Shown here: positions 20,736-31,197 of the stretch, piece by piece | Layout: every line of letters begins with the position of its first letter | Position numbering within the stretch: position 1 is the stretch's first letter | Origin: Alviniconcha marisindica | Taxonomy: Eukaryota; Mollusca; Gastropoda; Provannidae | Length of the DNA: 64,000 bases | Direction: 5' to 3' | NCBI GenBank assembly: GCA_018857735.1 | Contig: JABMCL010002973.1 | Span: forward strand, 135,001 to 199,000 | Notes under the pieces: model-generated | Databases searched by the model: none | Told to the model about the DNA's origin: nothing | Seen by the model: the letters and a program-made list of their open reading frames with translations, nothing else | Made by a program: the position numbers and the translations under genes

Positions 20736-21289
20736 CAGTTGTCTTAAAAGGCCTGTGATCAGACGCTCCACCAGGAACTAACTGAATGATCTGTTCCCAC
20801 CGGGGGAGAATGGAAACGACGAATCTCTCACACACGTATGTCTAATCGCTCTGTTTTGGACCTTCAGCCTGTCAGTTGAGCGGGGCCGGGTCTGTCTCCC
20901 GTGTGAACGGTGGCCTGCCGACCAAAACCCCGCTTGGGAAGGGACGGAGAACGTTAGGTAGTGAGGAATGCATTTTGTCCCCAAAGCGTGGGAATGCGTG
21001 GTGGATAGGGGTAGGAGGGGAAGAGACAGTCCAATTTCTCACTCCCGTCCAGAGTACTGGCTTTGGTGGTGTGGAGTGTGCGCGATAGCCTTGGTTCGTA
21101 AATTTATGCTCTGTGGAAGCACAAAAGGCGCGCAGCAAACCTGGCGATTTATGCGTTATTATTTCTATGATAAAATCCTGTGGCAGTGTGGTTGGTTGTG
21201 TGTGTGTGTGTGTGACTGCTGCGGGCCGAAACTGCCGATTTGTTCGGTTAGCAGAGAGAGAGTATTATCATCCTTCCAATGGCCTCAAG
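20736..21289. other. unique sequence with open frames on both strands
   Basis: Frames at 20876-21088 (plus) and 20872-21138 (minus) are open but carry no recognisable domain. A short (GT)n lies at about 21196-21214. Confidence 0.35.
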
Positions 21290-21440
21290 ACGGGGGGGGG
21301 GGGGAATTTAGGTCGTCTGAACCGGTTCAGGATATTTGGATAGTGTGAATTCGCCCCCCCCCCCCCCCCAAAAAAAAAAAAATCTCTCGCTGTCTTTCTC
21401 TCTCCTCACTCACTCACACACACACACACACCAGATAACA
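21290..21440. repeat. poly-G, poly-C/poly-A, (CT) and (CA) runs
   Basis: G run at about 21292-21304, C run then A run at about 21353-21381, then CT- and CA-rich DNA. Confidence 0.9.
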
Positions 21441-22479
21441 GTACATGTTACATGACATATGTATCAATAGTAAGGAATATTTGGATAGCCTCATTTAGTA
21501 CGAATTTCCCTTTCTTCTTCTTCTTCTTTTTCTTCTTCTGCCTATTACAGCAACTAATAGCGCATGCTACCTGATTATTATGTGTATCAGTAGTAAGGGC
21601 ATTTTAGTGTGATGTGTGGTTAATGTGCTAGCCAAGCCCTTTCAAGTCACACAACATAGATGTGTGCTTAGGTCTAAGCAGGGGACTAAGCAGAGTCGAT
21701 TGCAGGACTGTAACTCATATTTCCTCCAGGTCAAATCTGTTTTTACTTTTACCTCACCTGCTACAACTTTGAGTTCTGTTTTCCTTCCAATGCACGTCAC
21801 AGACAACAAAACCGTCCCTCTGCTTTCTCGGTGCGTGTGTGGTTTATTGAGAGTTCATCTTATCTGTACCCACAAAGCCAACAATTCCCGTAACGACGTC
21901 AGAGGGAGAACAAGATAATCGGGAAGGTGCGCCTACAATGTACGTTTTGTAATTGAAAACTGAGGGAGATAAAGGGGTAATGGGTTGGGGGTTCTGACGG
22001 TGGACAACAGAAAGGGCTTTGAGCAACTCGCTGGGGGCTGTTTCTGATGTTTGCCTTGTCAGTGTCTGCTTAGGAAGAGATAAGCTTTCTCTGCAGGCCC
22101 TTGTGTGAGCTTTCGGGTGTTGCTTCAGAGCCACTGAATCCCTGAATGTTTTGCTCAGCTGCTGGTCTTTATGCAGACAGGATGCCGAAGATCGTGCAAA
22201 GATGGGGGTAGGGTGAGGTGCGGGGGGTTTGAAATGGCGGGCAAATGAAGGAATCTGTCGGGACGTAAATTATCTCCCAATTTTAGCACACAGAGCAGCT
22301 CTTCATGGAGGACAAATTAAGGAGAGTGTGTCGGGTCTATCCTTATTTTCTAGTCTGACACACAGAGACACGTTGCACTGCATCATGGTATCTGCTACAC
22401 GTCAGGACAAAACATGACTGTTTAAACCGGTGATAAAATCCAGCGTCTCGGCCACGGTAATTTTCGCTTGGCTGGTTGG
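21441..22479. other. about 1 kb of unique sequence, longest low-repeat stretch
   Basis: Frames at 21616-21918 (plus) and 21844-22134 (minus) are open but carry no recognised domain. A CTTCTT-rich patch lies at about 21510-21538. Confidence 0.4.
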
Positions 22480-22524
22480 TTTTGGCTAAACTTGTTTAAC
22501 GCCGAGTTGTCCCCGAAGAGGTAC

Positions 22525-22848
22525 TGGATACTCTGCATCAAGGTGTCCTTGTTAAATACTCTATATAGTACGTAGTGTTGCTTAATGTCCTCAGATGTCA
22601 GCTGACATATTAGGGACAAGCTGAGTCCAATGCCGAAGCATGGTTCAATATAGCTTTACGTCCACGGAAACCAGAAGGCTCGTTAGGACGGACAGCCCAG
22701 GACGGCCACCTCGACTCTCACACAGCTCCTGAACTATGAAACTCTACATCAAGGTGTCCCTATTATGTACTCAGCATCAGGGTGTCCCAGTTAAATACTC
22801 TACATCAAGTGTCCCTGTTATGTACTCTGCATCAAGGTGTCCCTGAGA
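22525..22848. repeat. minisatellite of about 28 bp interrupted by a Rep-D insertion
   Basis: Units of ACTCTGCATCAAGGTGTCCC-type occur at 22525-22570 and resume at 22740-22848. The full-length Rep-D at 22572-22739 separates them. A Rep-K fragment (GTTTAACGCCGAGTTGTCCC) lies just upstream. Confidence 0.8.
22572..22739 (+). mobile_element. Rep-D element, full length
   Basis: GTTGCTTAATGTCCTCAGAT to CACACAGCTCCTGAACTATG. It is almost identical to the copies at 4057 and 28796, implying recent spread. Confidence 0.9.
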
Positions 22849-22979
22849 CTGCTGTGCACAGCACCAAGACGATTACTGTGTGTGTGCGTGTGTGTGTCTC
22901 TGTGTGCATGGCTGTTGCTCTCCGCACTCATTCCCACCACCCACCCCACCCCTCTCTCTCCACCCACCTATCAACCCTC

Positions 22980-22998
22980 TCTCTCTTTCTCTCTCTCG

Positions 22999-23050
<52 letters not shown>

Positions 23051-23145
23051 TCTTGCTTTGACTACTGACCACAGGTTCTCCATCGGCAAACTGGCACGCG
23101 TCCAGCTTTCAAAGTCAGCAGATTGCCCCTCTGCAAACTGACAGT

Positions 23146-23217
<72 letters not shown>
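22980..23217. repeat. (CT)/(CA)n and (GA)n microsatellites
   Basis: A CT and CA block to 23047, about 100 bp of ordinary sequence, and pure (GA)n at 23150-23217. Confidence 0.95.
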
Positions 23218-23220
<3 letters not shown>

Positions 23221-23274
23221 CAGCCCTTGCACCCGGCGCAATGGCCTATTCCCGTTCTGAAGACCTGGAGTGCA

Positions 23275-23480
23275 ACTTGTCCGGCGCAAAGCACCAAGAT
23301 GCTCAGTACTGTACTGTATACGCCAGGGGGAACATCGTGTTCAAACACCAAACATCAGTTTCAACTTGTTCGGCACAGTGCACCAAGATGCTCAGTACTG
23401 TACAGTATTGTATACGCCGGGGGGGGGGGGGGGGGGGGGGGGGCATCGTGTTCAAAAGCCAAGCATCAGTTTCCGGTATC
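23275..23480 (+). repeat. two-copy tandem duplication (about 95 bp) with an expanded G tract
   Basis: CACCAAGATGCTCAGTACTG and CATCGTGTTCAAA-CAAACATCAGTTTC occur twice. In the first unit the two parts are separated by AGGGGGAA; in the second the same place holds a run of 25 G (23419-23443). Confidence 0.85.
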
Positions 23481-23576
23481 CTTCCTCCAAGGAAAGCGAG
23501 TAGTGCATCCTGTCTTGTTACTGTGTCCCTCACCCTGAAGAGCATGCAGTCTGCCGTGTGTCTCAGGTATTCAGCA

Positions 23577-23725
23577 TCAATAAGAGTCGGCACAGAAAAG
23601 TGACCGTAGAGAAGAACATTATCCTGCCGCTTCTGCAGGGACTCGAACCCGCGACCTTTCGATCGCGAGTCCGGCGCTCTATCCCTGCTCCCCAGCTTTA
23701 CCGCTAGGCCAAACCGGCTCACGCA
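23577..23725 (-). mobile_element. Rep-B head joined to a Rep-A head fragment
   Basis: AGAGTCGGCACAGAAAAGTG and CAGGGACTCGAACCCGCGAC (Rep-B, B box intact in reverse complement) are followed by CTTTACCGCTAGGCCAAACC (Rep-A head, reverse complement). This mirrors the Rep-A/Rep-B junction at 15300. Confidence 0.75.
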
Positions 23726-23879
23726 ACAGCCGGCTCAGGCAGCGGCGGTTTGGGCCAGATCGGAAATTCGCTGCGTTGAGGTCTTCTTGTGATAATCTAT
23801 TTGATTTGGCCGTTATTACGGAATTCCTTTTGAGCAGTGTTACGAGGGCGGGACGTGGTTATGGTGGCGGTTGTGTTGT

Positions 23880-24496
23880 ATTAAGAGGTTGTACATATTG
23901 GAATGAAGGGGGGGGGGGCGGGGGGGGGAATGAAGGGCCACTTAAAAACAACCAGCTCGATTGTCAATATTTTAGGCTTTTTGCATTTGCTCTCTTGTAA
24001 CCTTTAAGAGGTTGTACATGTTGGAAGGAAGGGGTTGGGTGGGGGTGGAGGTAGGGGATGAGGGGCCACTTAAGAACAACCAGCTTGATTGTCAATATTT
24101 TAGGCTGTGTGCTTTTTGCATGTGCTCTGTTGTAACCTCTTTAAGAGGTTGTACATGTTGGAAGGAAGGGGTTGGATGGAGGTTGAGGATGAGGGGCCAC
24201 TTGAGAACAACCAGCTTGACTGTCGATATTTTAGGCTGTGTGCTTTTTGCATGTGTTCTGTTATAACCAGTGAGACTTGCTGCGTGTTTGTTATAACCTC
24301 TTTAAGAGGTTGTACATGTTGGAAGGAAGTTGGGGGGGGGGGGGGGTGGGATGGATGAGGGGCCACTTGAGAACAACCAGCTTGACTGTCAATATTTTAG
24401 GCTGTGTGCTTTTTGCATGTGTTCTGTTATAACCAGTGAGACTTGCTGCGTGTTTGTTATAACCTCTTTAAGAGGTTGTACATGTTGGAAGGAAGT

Positions 24497-24530
<34 letters not shown>

Positions 24531-24560
24531 TGAGGGGCCACTTGAGAAAACCAGCTTGAC
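23880..24560 (+). repeat. tandem array, about 120-165 bp unit, with G tracts of increasing length
   Basis: About five units with GAGGTTGTACATGTTGGAAG, a G tract, GGGCCACTTGAGAACAACCA and TCAATATTTTAGGCTGTGTG. The perfect 17-bp palindrome AACCTCTTTAAGAGGTT recurs at 24134-24150, 24295-24311 and 24461-24477. Later units gain an ACCAGTGAGACTTGCTGCGT block. The G tract reaches 33 nt at 24497-24529. Confidence 0.88.
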
Positions 24561-24564
24561 TGTT

Positions 24565-24920
24565 GCTTTCGGTACTGTTGTAGTCGCTCAGTGTTGCGTA
24601 TGTTGCCGCTGTACTACTCAGTGTTGCAATCAGTGTTGGTGCTGTGTTGCAATCAATGTTGCGTGTGTTGCTACTGTACTCACTGTTGCGTGTGTTGCAA
24701 TCAGTGTTGCGTGTGTTGCTGCTGTACTCAGTGTTTTGTATGTTGCGATCAGTGTTGTGTGTATTGCTGCTGTACTCAGTGTTGCAGTCAGTGTTGCATG
24801 CGTTTCCGTTGTAATGAGCGCTGCGTGCCTTGCTGTTGTAATCGTAATTTCCTGTGTTGCTGTTGTAATGGGAGAGTTTGGTGTTGCCGTTGTACTCAGT
24901 GTTGCCTGTTGCGTGTGTTG
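24565..24920 (+). repeat. degenerate TGTTGC-rich minisatellite
   Basis: GTTGCGTGTGTTGCTGCTGT then ACTCAGT recurs about ten times at about 27-36 bp. It gives Cys/Val-rich or Thr/Asn-rich frames that are artefacts. Confidence 0.75.
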
Positions 24921-24923
24921 CAG

Positions 24924-25027
24924 ACATTCATCAAGCGCCACAGCTCTTACCATGGTCTCCCCGTCAGCAACAAGTACCGGTATGGACGTAATCTGAGGCG
25001 TCCTTCCGGGTCCTTCGTCTTCGTCAG
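24924..25027 (+). CDS. candidate internal coding exon, unknown protein
   Basis: This 104-nt segment has an acceptor (TGTGTTGCAG| at 24914-24923) and a strong donor (CGTCAG|GTACGTG at 25028). The frame reads TFIKRHSSYHGLPV then SNKYRYGRNLRRPSGSFVFV. It has no stop codon, strongly C/G-ending codons (TTC ATC AAG CGC CAC) and a basic, ordered-looking composition, unlike the flanking TGTTGC repeats. The exon would leave two bases over (AG), so the intron is phase 2. I do not recognise the family. It is the most gene-like segment in the window, but no partner exon is identified, so the neighbours would lie outside or in undetected short exons. Confidence 0.45.
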
Positions 25028-25084
25028 GTACGTGCTGCACCCCCTTCTGCATCCTGTGCCTCACCGCTCCACACTGCTCCTTTT

Positions 25085-25390
25085 CTTTCTGTCAGTCTGT
25101 CTGTCTCTGTCTCTCGCTCTCGCCCTCTCTCTCTTTTTCCCTCTGTCTGTCTGCCTCACCGTTCCACACTACTCTCTCTCTCTTTATTTATCTCTGTCAG
25201 TCTGCCTGTCACTGTTTGTCTCTCGCCCTCCCACCCTCTCTCTCTCTCCCTTTGTCTCTCTGTCTCAGTCTCTCTCGTCTTGAGATTACCCTGTGCTGTT
25301 GACGGGATGTTAAAATCCAAAAACTAATTAACTTCTCTGTCTGTCTTTCTCTGTCTGTCTCCCTCCCTCTCTGTGTGTGTCTGTCTCTCG
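25085..25390. repeat. TCTG/TC-rich DNA with a Rep-F tail motif
   Basis: A Rep-F copy (GTGCTGTTGACGGGATGTTA then AAATCCAAAAACTAATTA, about 25275-25330) sits between TCTG-rich blocks, and the right-hand block starts immediately after its AATTAA end. Confidence 0.75.
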
Positions 25391-25804
25391 TATACTAACG
25401 AAAGCGTTTCGCCCTGGGCCATTAGCCTCGGGGTTGTGTGCACGTGAAACACCCCAGTTTCACAGCGGAGAGAGGCAATTTGTCAGCGGACCGGGTGCGA
25501 AGATGTCCTTGTCTGCGATCGTTTACTCGTGTTTTGCTCGCAGCAAATCTCGGAAGAAGCCGTACACGGAGACGTCACCTTTCGCTGAATGACGCCTGTG
25601 TTGCGTGCAAGGGAAGCAGCGTCAGATTCACAGGACAGCTTCTTTTTTTTCTTTCTTTTTGGTCCCTTTTTCTCCGCGACCAGGGAGCGAAGTCTATCGC
25701 TTGGTCTGAGATAGCTTTCTTCTTAAATTATGAATTATAATGAGTTAGAAAGAATTGGTACAACTTGCCACCACCCAACATTATATTAGAAGGTACACTA
25801 AACT
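25391..25804. other. unique sequence
   Basis: Open frames at 25377-25592 and 25438-25740 overlap and show no domain. Confidence 0.35.
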
Positions 25805-25828
25805 CCCCCCCCCCCCCCCCCCCCCCCC
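25805..25828. repeat. poly-C run, 24 nt
   Basis: An uninterrupted C run. Confidence 0.9.
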
Positions 25829-26216
25829 AACAACAGCAACCTTCTAGATAAACATTGGGAACAGAAAATATATGGCAACAAGGTAACTGACGAAAGGAAG
25901 CCAGGTGAGCACACGCAGCGCTCTTAAAAAGAGTTGACCATAGTAATTATACACCAAAAGGCTAAAAAGCCCACGAGCCGTGATTTGATAGGATACACGG
26001 TGTAAAATTAAGAGGCCAGAAGGCTGAGGCCGGAGTGCAGTAGTCTACATCTGATAACCCCGGCAGGACAGCCGCTGTCCTGACAGAGCGATCACGGTTG
26101 TTCGCGTGCACGTGAAACGCAATCACATCAAGCGCTTGGCAGCCAATATCCGCGCGATTGCGTGCAGGCGACCGCAAACTTTGGTTATTATCCACACGAT
26201 TACTGTAATCGGAGAC

Positions 26217-26218
<2 letters not shown>
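25829..26218. other. unique sequence
   Basis: Nothing recognised. Confidence 0.4.

Positions 26219-26251
<33 letters not shown>
26219..26251. repeat. poly-C run, 33 nt
   Basis: An uninterrupted C run. Confidence 0.9.
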
Positions 26252-26620
26252 ATCTCCCTCCCCACCCATCCACCTTCGTGACACGGAGACAACGTCAGCG
26301 ACATGGCAATAACCAACTGATTATTAAATCATCGGCCAGGCCGCTCTGTCACTGACGTGGACGGTGGGAGTGGAGGGACCGGACAGTGTGAGTGATGGGG
26401 TCTCGCGGACACCGCCGCTCCACTGCCTAGATGATCATTACCTTATTGTCTGGCAGGATTGCCCCGTTGAGCGACACAGCATGGAGTGGATGGGTGTGAG
26501 TGAGTACGTGAATGCTGATAATGCGGAGGATGGGGCCTGCGAAAATCCTCATCCGTTCTTGATAGAAAGTTTTTTGGTTTTTTGGTTGCTTTTTTATCCT
26601 TCGTTGCGGAACTCGGTAGT
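26252..26620. other. unique sequence
   Basis: Nothing recognised. Confidence 0.4.
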
Positions 26621-26775
26621 TGTATTTGGGGGGGGGGGGGGGGGGTTATGTTAAAATTCACTCTTGAGAATTTGTATATTTTTTAGCCTTCATTGCGGAA
26701 CTCGTATTGTATGTGGGGAGGGGGGGAAGAGAGAAGGGGGGGGGGGGGGGGGAGGAAGAGAAGAAATTATGTTGA
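26621..26775. repeat. tandem pair of poly-G-bearing units
   Basis: CGGAACTC...GTATT/TGT-GGGG and ATTCACTCTTGAGAA occur twice (26610-26670 and 26693-26790), each with its own G or GA tract. Confidence 0.7.
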
Positions 26776-26867
26776 AAAATTCACTCTTGAGAAATTCGAA
26801 AGCCCGTTTCTGTTGCGCTTTTTTAATATTTATTTTTACGAGTTAACTTTCGCTGCTTCAATACAGT

Positions 26868-26880
26868 GTGTGTGTGTGTG

Positions 26881-26929
<49 letters not shown>

Positions 26930-26950
26930 CGTGCACGTGTGTGTGTGCAA
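26868..26950. repeat. (TG)n with GTGC variants
   Basis: Simple sequence. Confidence 0.95.
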
Positions 26951-27146
26951 GCGTGCCTTTCAGTCAGTGTTGCGTGTTCTGATTTTGTTTTCCCATGGCA
27001 AATCACAGTGGCGTTCCCGCCATCTGGTTAAGTTCCCCTCGGCACCCAGCTAACCTGAAAGTGTTCGGCAGATGTTTCAGCGCTCAATCCCACTGACAGC
27101 ACCAGCTAGAGAAGTCGATGCAGGGGCCACGTAATCGCTTTAAGTG

Positions 27147-27387
27147 GCGGCCTGGGAGCTGGTTGTTGTTGTTGGTGGTGGTGGTGGGGGGTGGGGGTGG
27201 TCAGTGTGTATGGGTGTGTGCGTGTGTGTGTAGGATACTGGTTGTTGTTGGTGGTGTTGGTGTGTGTGTATGGGTGTGTGGTGTGTGTGTGTGGTGCGTG
27301 CGTGCGTGCGTGCGTAGGGAGCTGGTTGTTGCTGTTGGTGGTGGTGGTCAGTGTGTGTGTGTGCGTGCGCGCGCGGCGCGCGTGGTG

Positions 27388-27419
<32 letters not shown>

Positions 27420-27520
27420 AGCTGGTTGTTGTTGGTGGTGGTGGTCAGTGTGTGTATGTGTGTGTGTGTATGTTTGCGTGCGTGGTGTGTGTGTGTGTGT
27501 GGCGCGCGCGCGCTGTATTC
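27147..27520. repeat. GTT/GGT/TG-rich tandem array, about 85-100 bp unit
   Basis: GAGCTGGTTGTTGTTGGTGG then GGTCAGTGTGTG opens each unit at about 27147, 27318 and 27418, with a diverged unit near 27240. The rest is variable (TG)n and CGCG. Confidence 0.8.
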
Positions 27521-27727
27521 AGTGTTTTGGTTTGTGTGTGGCCATTTGCTGCGCTGACAATACACTAATAAACGGTGATAAATGAAAATCTAGTTTCAAT
27601 TGGTGCTGGAATGTATTCTGAAATATTCAGCCTTTGTACTGTTTGCACATTATGAAGTCTTTGTGGATCGTTTGAGCGATGCAACAATACATCGTTGATT
27701 GCCTGTCTGCCGTTGGCCCGAAGTAAG

Positions 27728-28070
27728 TACTGAGTGTCTGTCGGCCTTTTGACCGGTGCAGTTTTAGATTATTGAGTGGCTGTCGGCCGTATGACCGGTG
27801 CAATTTTAGATTATTGAGTGGCTATCGGCCTTTTGACCGAGCTTTTGACCGAGACATCTGCAAAACCGAGTGCCTGTCTGTCGTATGAACGGTTTGAATT
27901 TAGATTATCGACTAACTGTCGGCCTTTTGACCGGTACTTCTGTAAGTCCTGAGTGGCTGTCGGCCTTTTAACCAGTATGTCTGTAAGGTATTGAGCACCT
28001 GTCGACCCGTTTGACCGATGCAGGAGTGATTACTGGGTGCCTGTCAACCCTTTGACCGAGTCTCCTACTG
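27728..28070 (+). repeat. 42-bp minisatellite, about eight diverged copies
   Basis: GAGTGGCTGTCGGCCTTTTG then ACCGGTGCAGTTTTAGATTA. CGGCC falls at 27742, 27784 and 27826 (42-bp steps). Later units have indels. Confidence 0.85.
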
Positions 28071-28309
28071 ACCCCGGAGACGTAACAACGGCTCACGTTT
28101 CTTTGTCTGTGTGGAGAGTGCTTAGGCTGGGTTGATCTGTCCACGTTACAGTCAGTCAGTACTCAGACCCGAGAGGTGTCGTGGCAGCCAGTGCTTGACC
28201 TGGAACGGGTAGTGATTCGATCGTCATCACATGTTCCTTGAGACGAGATAGTTATCAGCTGTCACCATTTCCTGGAGACAGTCACTGAGCCAGTGCTTAG
28301 GCCACTGGT

Positions 28310-28505
28310 GGAACCTAGTCTGATGTACATTCGTGGTTTCATGGGTTAGAGATAGACGGATACGTAGATAGATAGATATATAGATAACTGGAACCCAGTC
28401 TGTTGTGCATTTAGTTCTGTTTCATGGGATATATGTAGATAGGTAACTGGAACACAATCGGGTATGCATTCGTTCTGTTTCATGGGATAGATAGATACGT
28501 AGCTA
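28310..28505 (+). repeat. degenerate tandem array with (GATA)n
   Basis: CTGGAACCCAGTCTG and TTCTGTTTCATGGGATAGAT repeat about three times at about 65 bp, with GATAGATAGATA between them. Confidence 0.75.
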
Positions 28506-28506
28506 T

Positions 28507-28575
28507 AAGATATATAACCGATGTTTAATGCCCAGTGAACTTCACACCATCGAATAATTGTGTCAGGGCGAAGTG
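28507..28575 (+). repeat. Rep-E tail motif, diverged
   Basis: ATAACCGATGTTTAATGCCC then AGTGAAC ... TGTCAGGGCGA. Confidence 0.6.
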
Positions 28576-28795
28576 TTATGGGAAAGAGAGTAAATATAAG
28601 CAAGAAAATCTCTTGAAATTATTTAAAACCTCTTTAAAGCCCGTGTACGAAAGAGAAATCGACGCTTTTTCTTCCTCAGTTGACGGGAGCTTATAGAACA
28701 ACAATCAAAATGTCTGAGTATTCAAACTGCGTATCACGTTTGTGTTGTGCAACCGACTGTGCACATGTGCGCGAGTTCAGGCTGTCTTGTAGGTA
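28576..28795. other. unique sequence
   Basis: Nothing recognised. Confidence 0.4.
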
Positions 28796-28963
28796 GGTAG
28801 TGATGCTTAATGTCCTCGGATGTCAGCTGACATATTAGGGACAAGCTGTGACCAATGCCGAAGCATAGTGCAATATAGCTTTACGTCCACGGAAACCAGA
28901 AGGCTCGTTAGGACGGACAGCCCAGGACGGCCACCTCGACTCTCACACAGCTCCTGAACTATG
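28796..28963 (+). mobile_element. Rep-D element, full length
   Basis: GATGCTTAATGTCCTCGGAT to CACACAGCTCCTGAACTATG. It is preceded by GTAGGTAGGTAG, as at 4038. Confidence 0.9.
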
Positions 28964-29147
28964 AGGCTGTGTTGGAGAAGGAAGTTGAAAAAGGATGAGC
29001 AGCGTGTCTGGTTCGGTAAGAAGACGATAAGGGGATGAGAGGAGATCATCGGCAGATTCACCCCGACTGTCAGCTTGTCGAGGAAAGATTAGACAAGATT
29101 ACACTGGACGCAGCGTCCTTTGGCCGCTTAGAATTGTCGCTGCTTGC

Positions 29148-30158
29148 TGTTGCTGTAACCCTTTCCTCTTTGTTGCTGCACGTTGCTAACTGGCCCAGGG
29201 CAGTCTGGTCATTGTTCACTGTCCTAGAGGAAAATCAGCCCTTTCCTCTTTGTTGCTAACTTGCCCAATATTATAGAGGAAAATCAGCCCTTTCCTCTTT
29301 GTTGCTGCACGTTGCTGACTGGCCCAAGGCAGTCTGGTCATTGTTCACTGTCCGAGAGGAAAATCAGCCCTTTCCTCATTGTTTACTGTCCGAGAGGAAA
29401 ATCAGCCCTTTTCTCTTTGTTGCTGCATGCTGTTGGCTGGCCCAGTATTGTAGAGGAAGATCAGCCCTTTCTTCTTTTTTGCTGCCCGTTGTTAGCTGGC
29501 CCAATATTATAGAGGAAGATCAGCCCTTTCCTCTTTGTTGCTGCCCGTTGTTAGCTGGCCCAATATTATAGAGGAAGATCAGCCCTTTCCTCTTTGTTGC
29601 TGCCCGTTGTTAGCTGGCCCAATATTATAGAGGAAGATCAGCCCTTTCCTCTTTGTTGCTGCCCGTTGTTAGCTGGCCCAATATTATAGAGGAAGATCAC
29701 CCGCTTTCCTCTTTGTTGCTGCCCGTTGTTAGCTGGCCCAATATTATAGAGGAAGATCAGCCCTTTCCTCTTTGTTGCTGCCCGTTGTTAGCTGGCCCAA
29801 TATTATAGAGGAAGATCAGCGCTTTCCTCTTTGTTGCTGCCCGTTGTTAGCTGGCCCAGTATTATAGAAGAAGATCAGCCCTTTCCTCTTTGTTGCTGCC
29901 CGTTGTTAGCGGCCCAATATTATAAAGGAAGATCAGCCCTTTCCTCTGTTGCTGCCCGTTGTTAGCTGGCCCAATATTATAGAGGAAGATCAGCCCTTTC
30001 CTCTTTGTTGTCGCACGTTGATAACATGCCAGAGCAGTTTGGACACTGGTCAGTGTTCTAGAGGAAAATGAACCCTTTCTGATTTCCCGTTTGTTACTGC
30101 TAACTGTCGCTGGCCTCAGCAGTCTGCTCACTGTTCAATGTTCTGGAGCAAGATCAGC
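29148..30158 (+). repeat. 59-bp minisatellite, about 16 copies, about 1 kb
   Basis: Unit CTTTCCTCTTTGTTGCTGCC, CGTTGTTAGCTGGCCCAATA, TTATAGAGGAAGATCAGCC. The centre (about 29460-30000) is almost uniform at 59 bp. The left and right ends are diverged, with GGCAGTCTGGTCATTGTTCA inserts. The unit is not a multiple of 3 and all frames across it are artefacts. Confidence 0.95.
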
Positions 30159-30179
30159 AGCGACGGTGTCTCCGTCTCT

Positions 30180-30270
30180 CCATTAATAAAGAATAAGATG
30201 ACACTTTTGAATTGATATAGAATGAGATGACACTTTTGAATTAATAAAGAATGAGATGACACTTTTGACA

Positions 30271-30302
<32 letters not shown>
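30180..30302. repeat. short tandem repeat and poly-C run (29 nt)
   Basis: AATTGATATAGAATGAGATG and ACACTTTTGA occur three times (about 30186-30270), then C29 (30274-30302). Confidence 0.85.
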
Positions 30303-30819
30303 GCATCCCCCGCCGAATCAGCAGCACCATAATGTCGGAATGTTCTTGTTTTTGACGGGGTTTGGGGGTTCTGAGCACTGACTGTGACTGTTCCAGCCTG
30401 AAAACTGCACTGCACACACTGCGTCGACCTCGAGCGCCCTGTCGATTCGCCCTCCTCCCTCCGGTGCATATATCGTTTTATATTGCCCCCTGAGCGTTCC
30501 TTTGAACTCCGCTCTTGTTTCACCCCTGTCCCGCTCTACAGGCCAAAAATTCCCCCCGGTCTGATGAGGGTGCAAGGCAATCGCCGACCCGGGCCTCCAC
30601 TCCACTTCTGGCACTGCAGTCTTGAGGCTACTGCGGACTATTTTGCTAAGTGTCAGAACCTGTTTCGAGTGTGTGAGTGCCTGCAGATATCACTATTTTG
30701 GTGTGTTAGAGAGTTAAGGTGGTTTTCGTCTGGCACAGTAGCAAACGCCTCGCTTTTGACTGTAGGTAGTAAACAGTTATTATGGTGCAATGACCAGCAG
30801 CCTGGGCGGCATGTTCAAT
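30303..30819. other. unique sequence
   Basis: Open frames on both strands (for example 30483-30821 plus) lack domains. Confidence 0.35.
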
Positions 30820-30925
30820 AATAGCACAGCAATGAGCACAGTTAGTACAGCAGTAAGGACATGTGGTATAGCAGTAAGCACAGTCAGTACAGCAGTAAGC
30901 ACAATTAGCACAGCAGTAAGCACTG
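30820..30925 (+). repeat. short minisatellite, AGCACAG-based
   Basis: AGCAGTAAGCACAGTCAGTA-type units of about 27 bp, four copies. The same TAAGCACAGTTA core reappears beyond the Rep-H copy. Confidence 0.75.
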
Positions 30926-30939
30926 TTATGGGGTTGCTG

Positions 30940-31197
30940 TTGTTGATCGATTTTATATAGCGCTATTCTCCGCTCTAGAGCAGACTCATTGCGCTCTTGT
31001 CGTATGCGATACTGAATGAGTGACTTTGTAGCGCGTTTCTGAATATCCACCGAAGTGGTGTACTTACGGCACTATTTGGTTGTTACATGGTTGGGGCCAC
31101 ACGAAGCTGCTTCCGTCTCGGCGCACGTTCTGTGTACACCATACAACCATGTACCAGTTTACAGTCACTTCAGTCCAAGCTTCCCAAACATACCAAC
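30940..31197 (+). mobile_element. Rep-H element
   Basis: TTTATATAGCGCTATTCTCC, CTAGAGCAGACTCATTGCGC, TAGCGCGTTTCTGAATATCC and GTTCTGTGTACACCATACAA. It is homologous to 46082-46345 and shares its last third with the Rep-B body at 5740-5850. It lies between two arrays with the same TAAGCACAGTTA core. Confidence 0.8.

Noticed and set aside
24591..25283. 230-codon frame as one protein
   Set aside because: It joins a TGTTGC minisatellite, the exon-like 24924-25027 segment and TCTG repeats; only the middle part looks coding.
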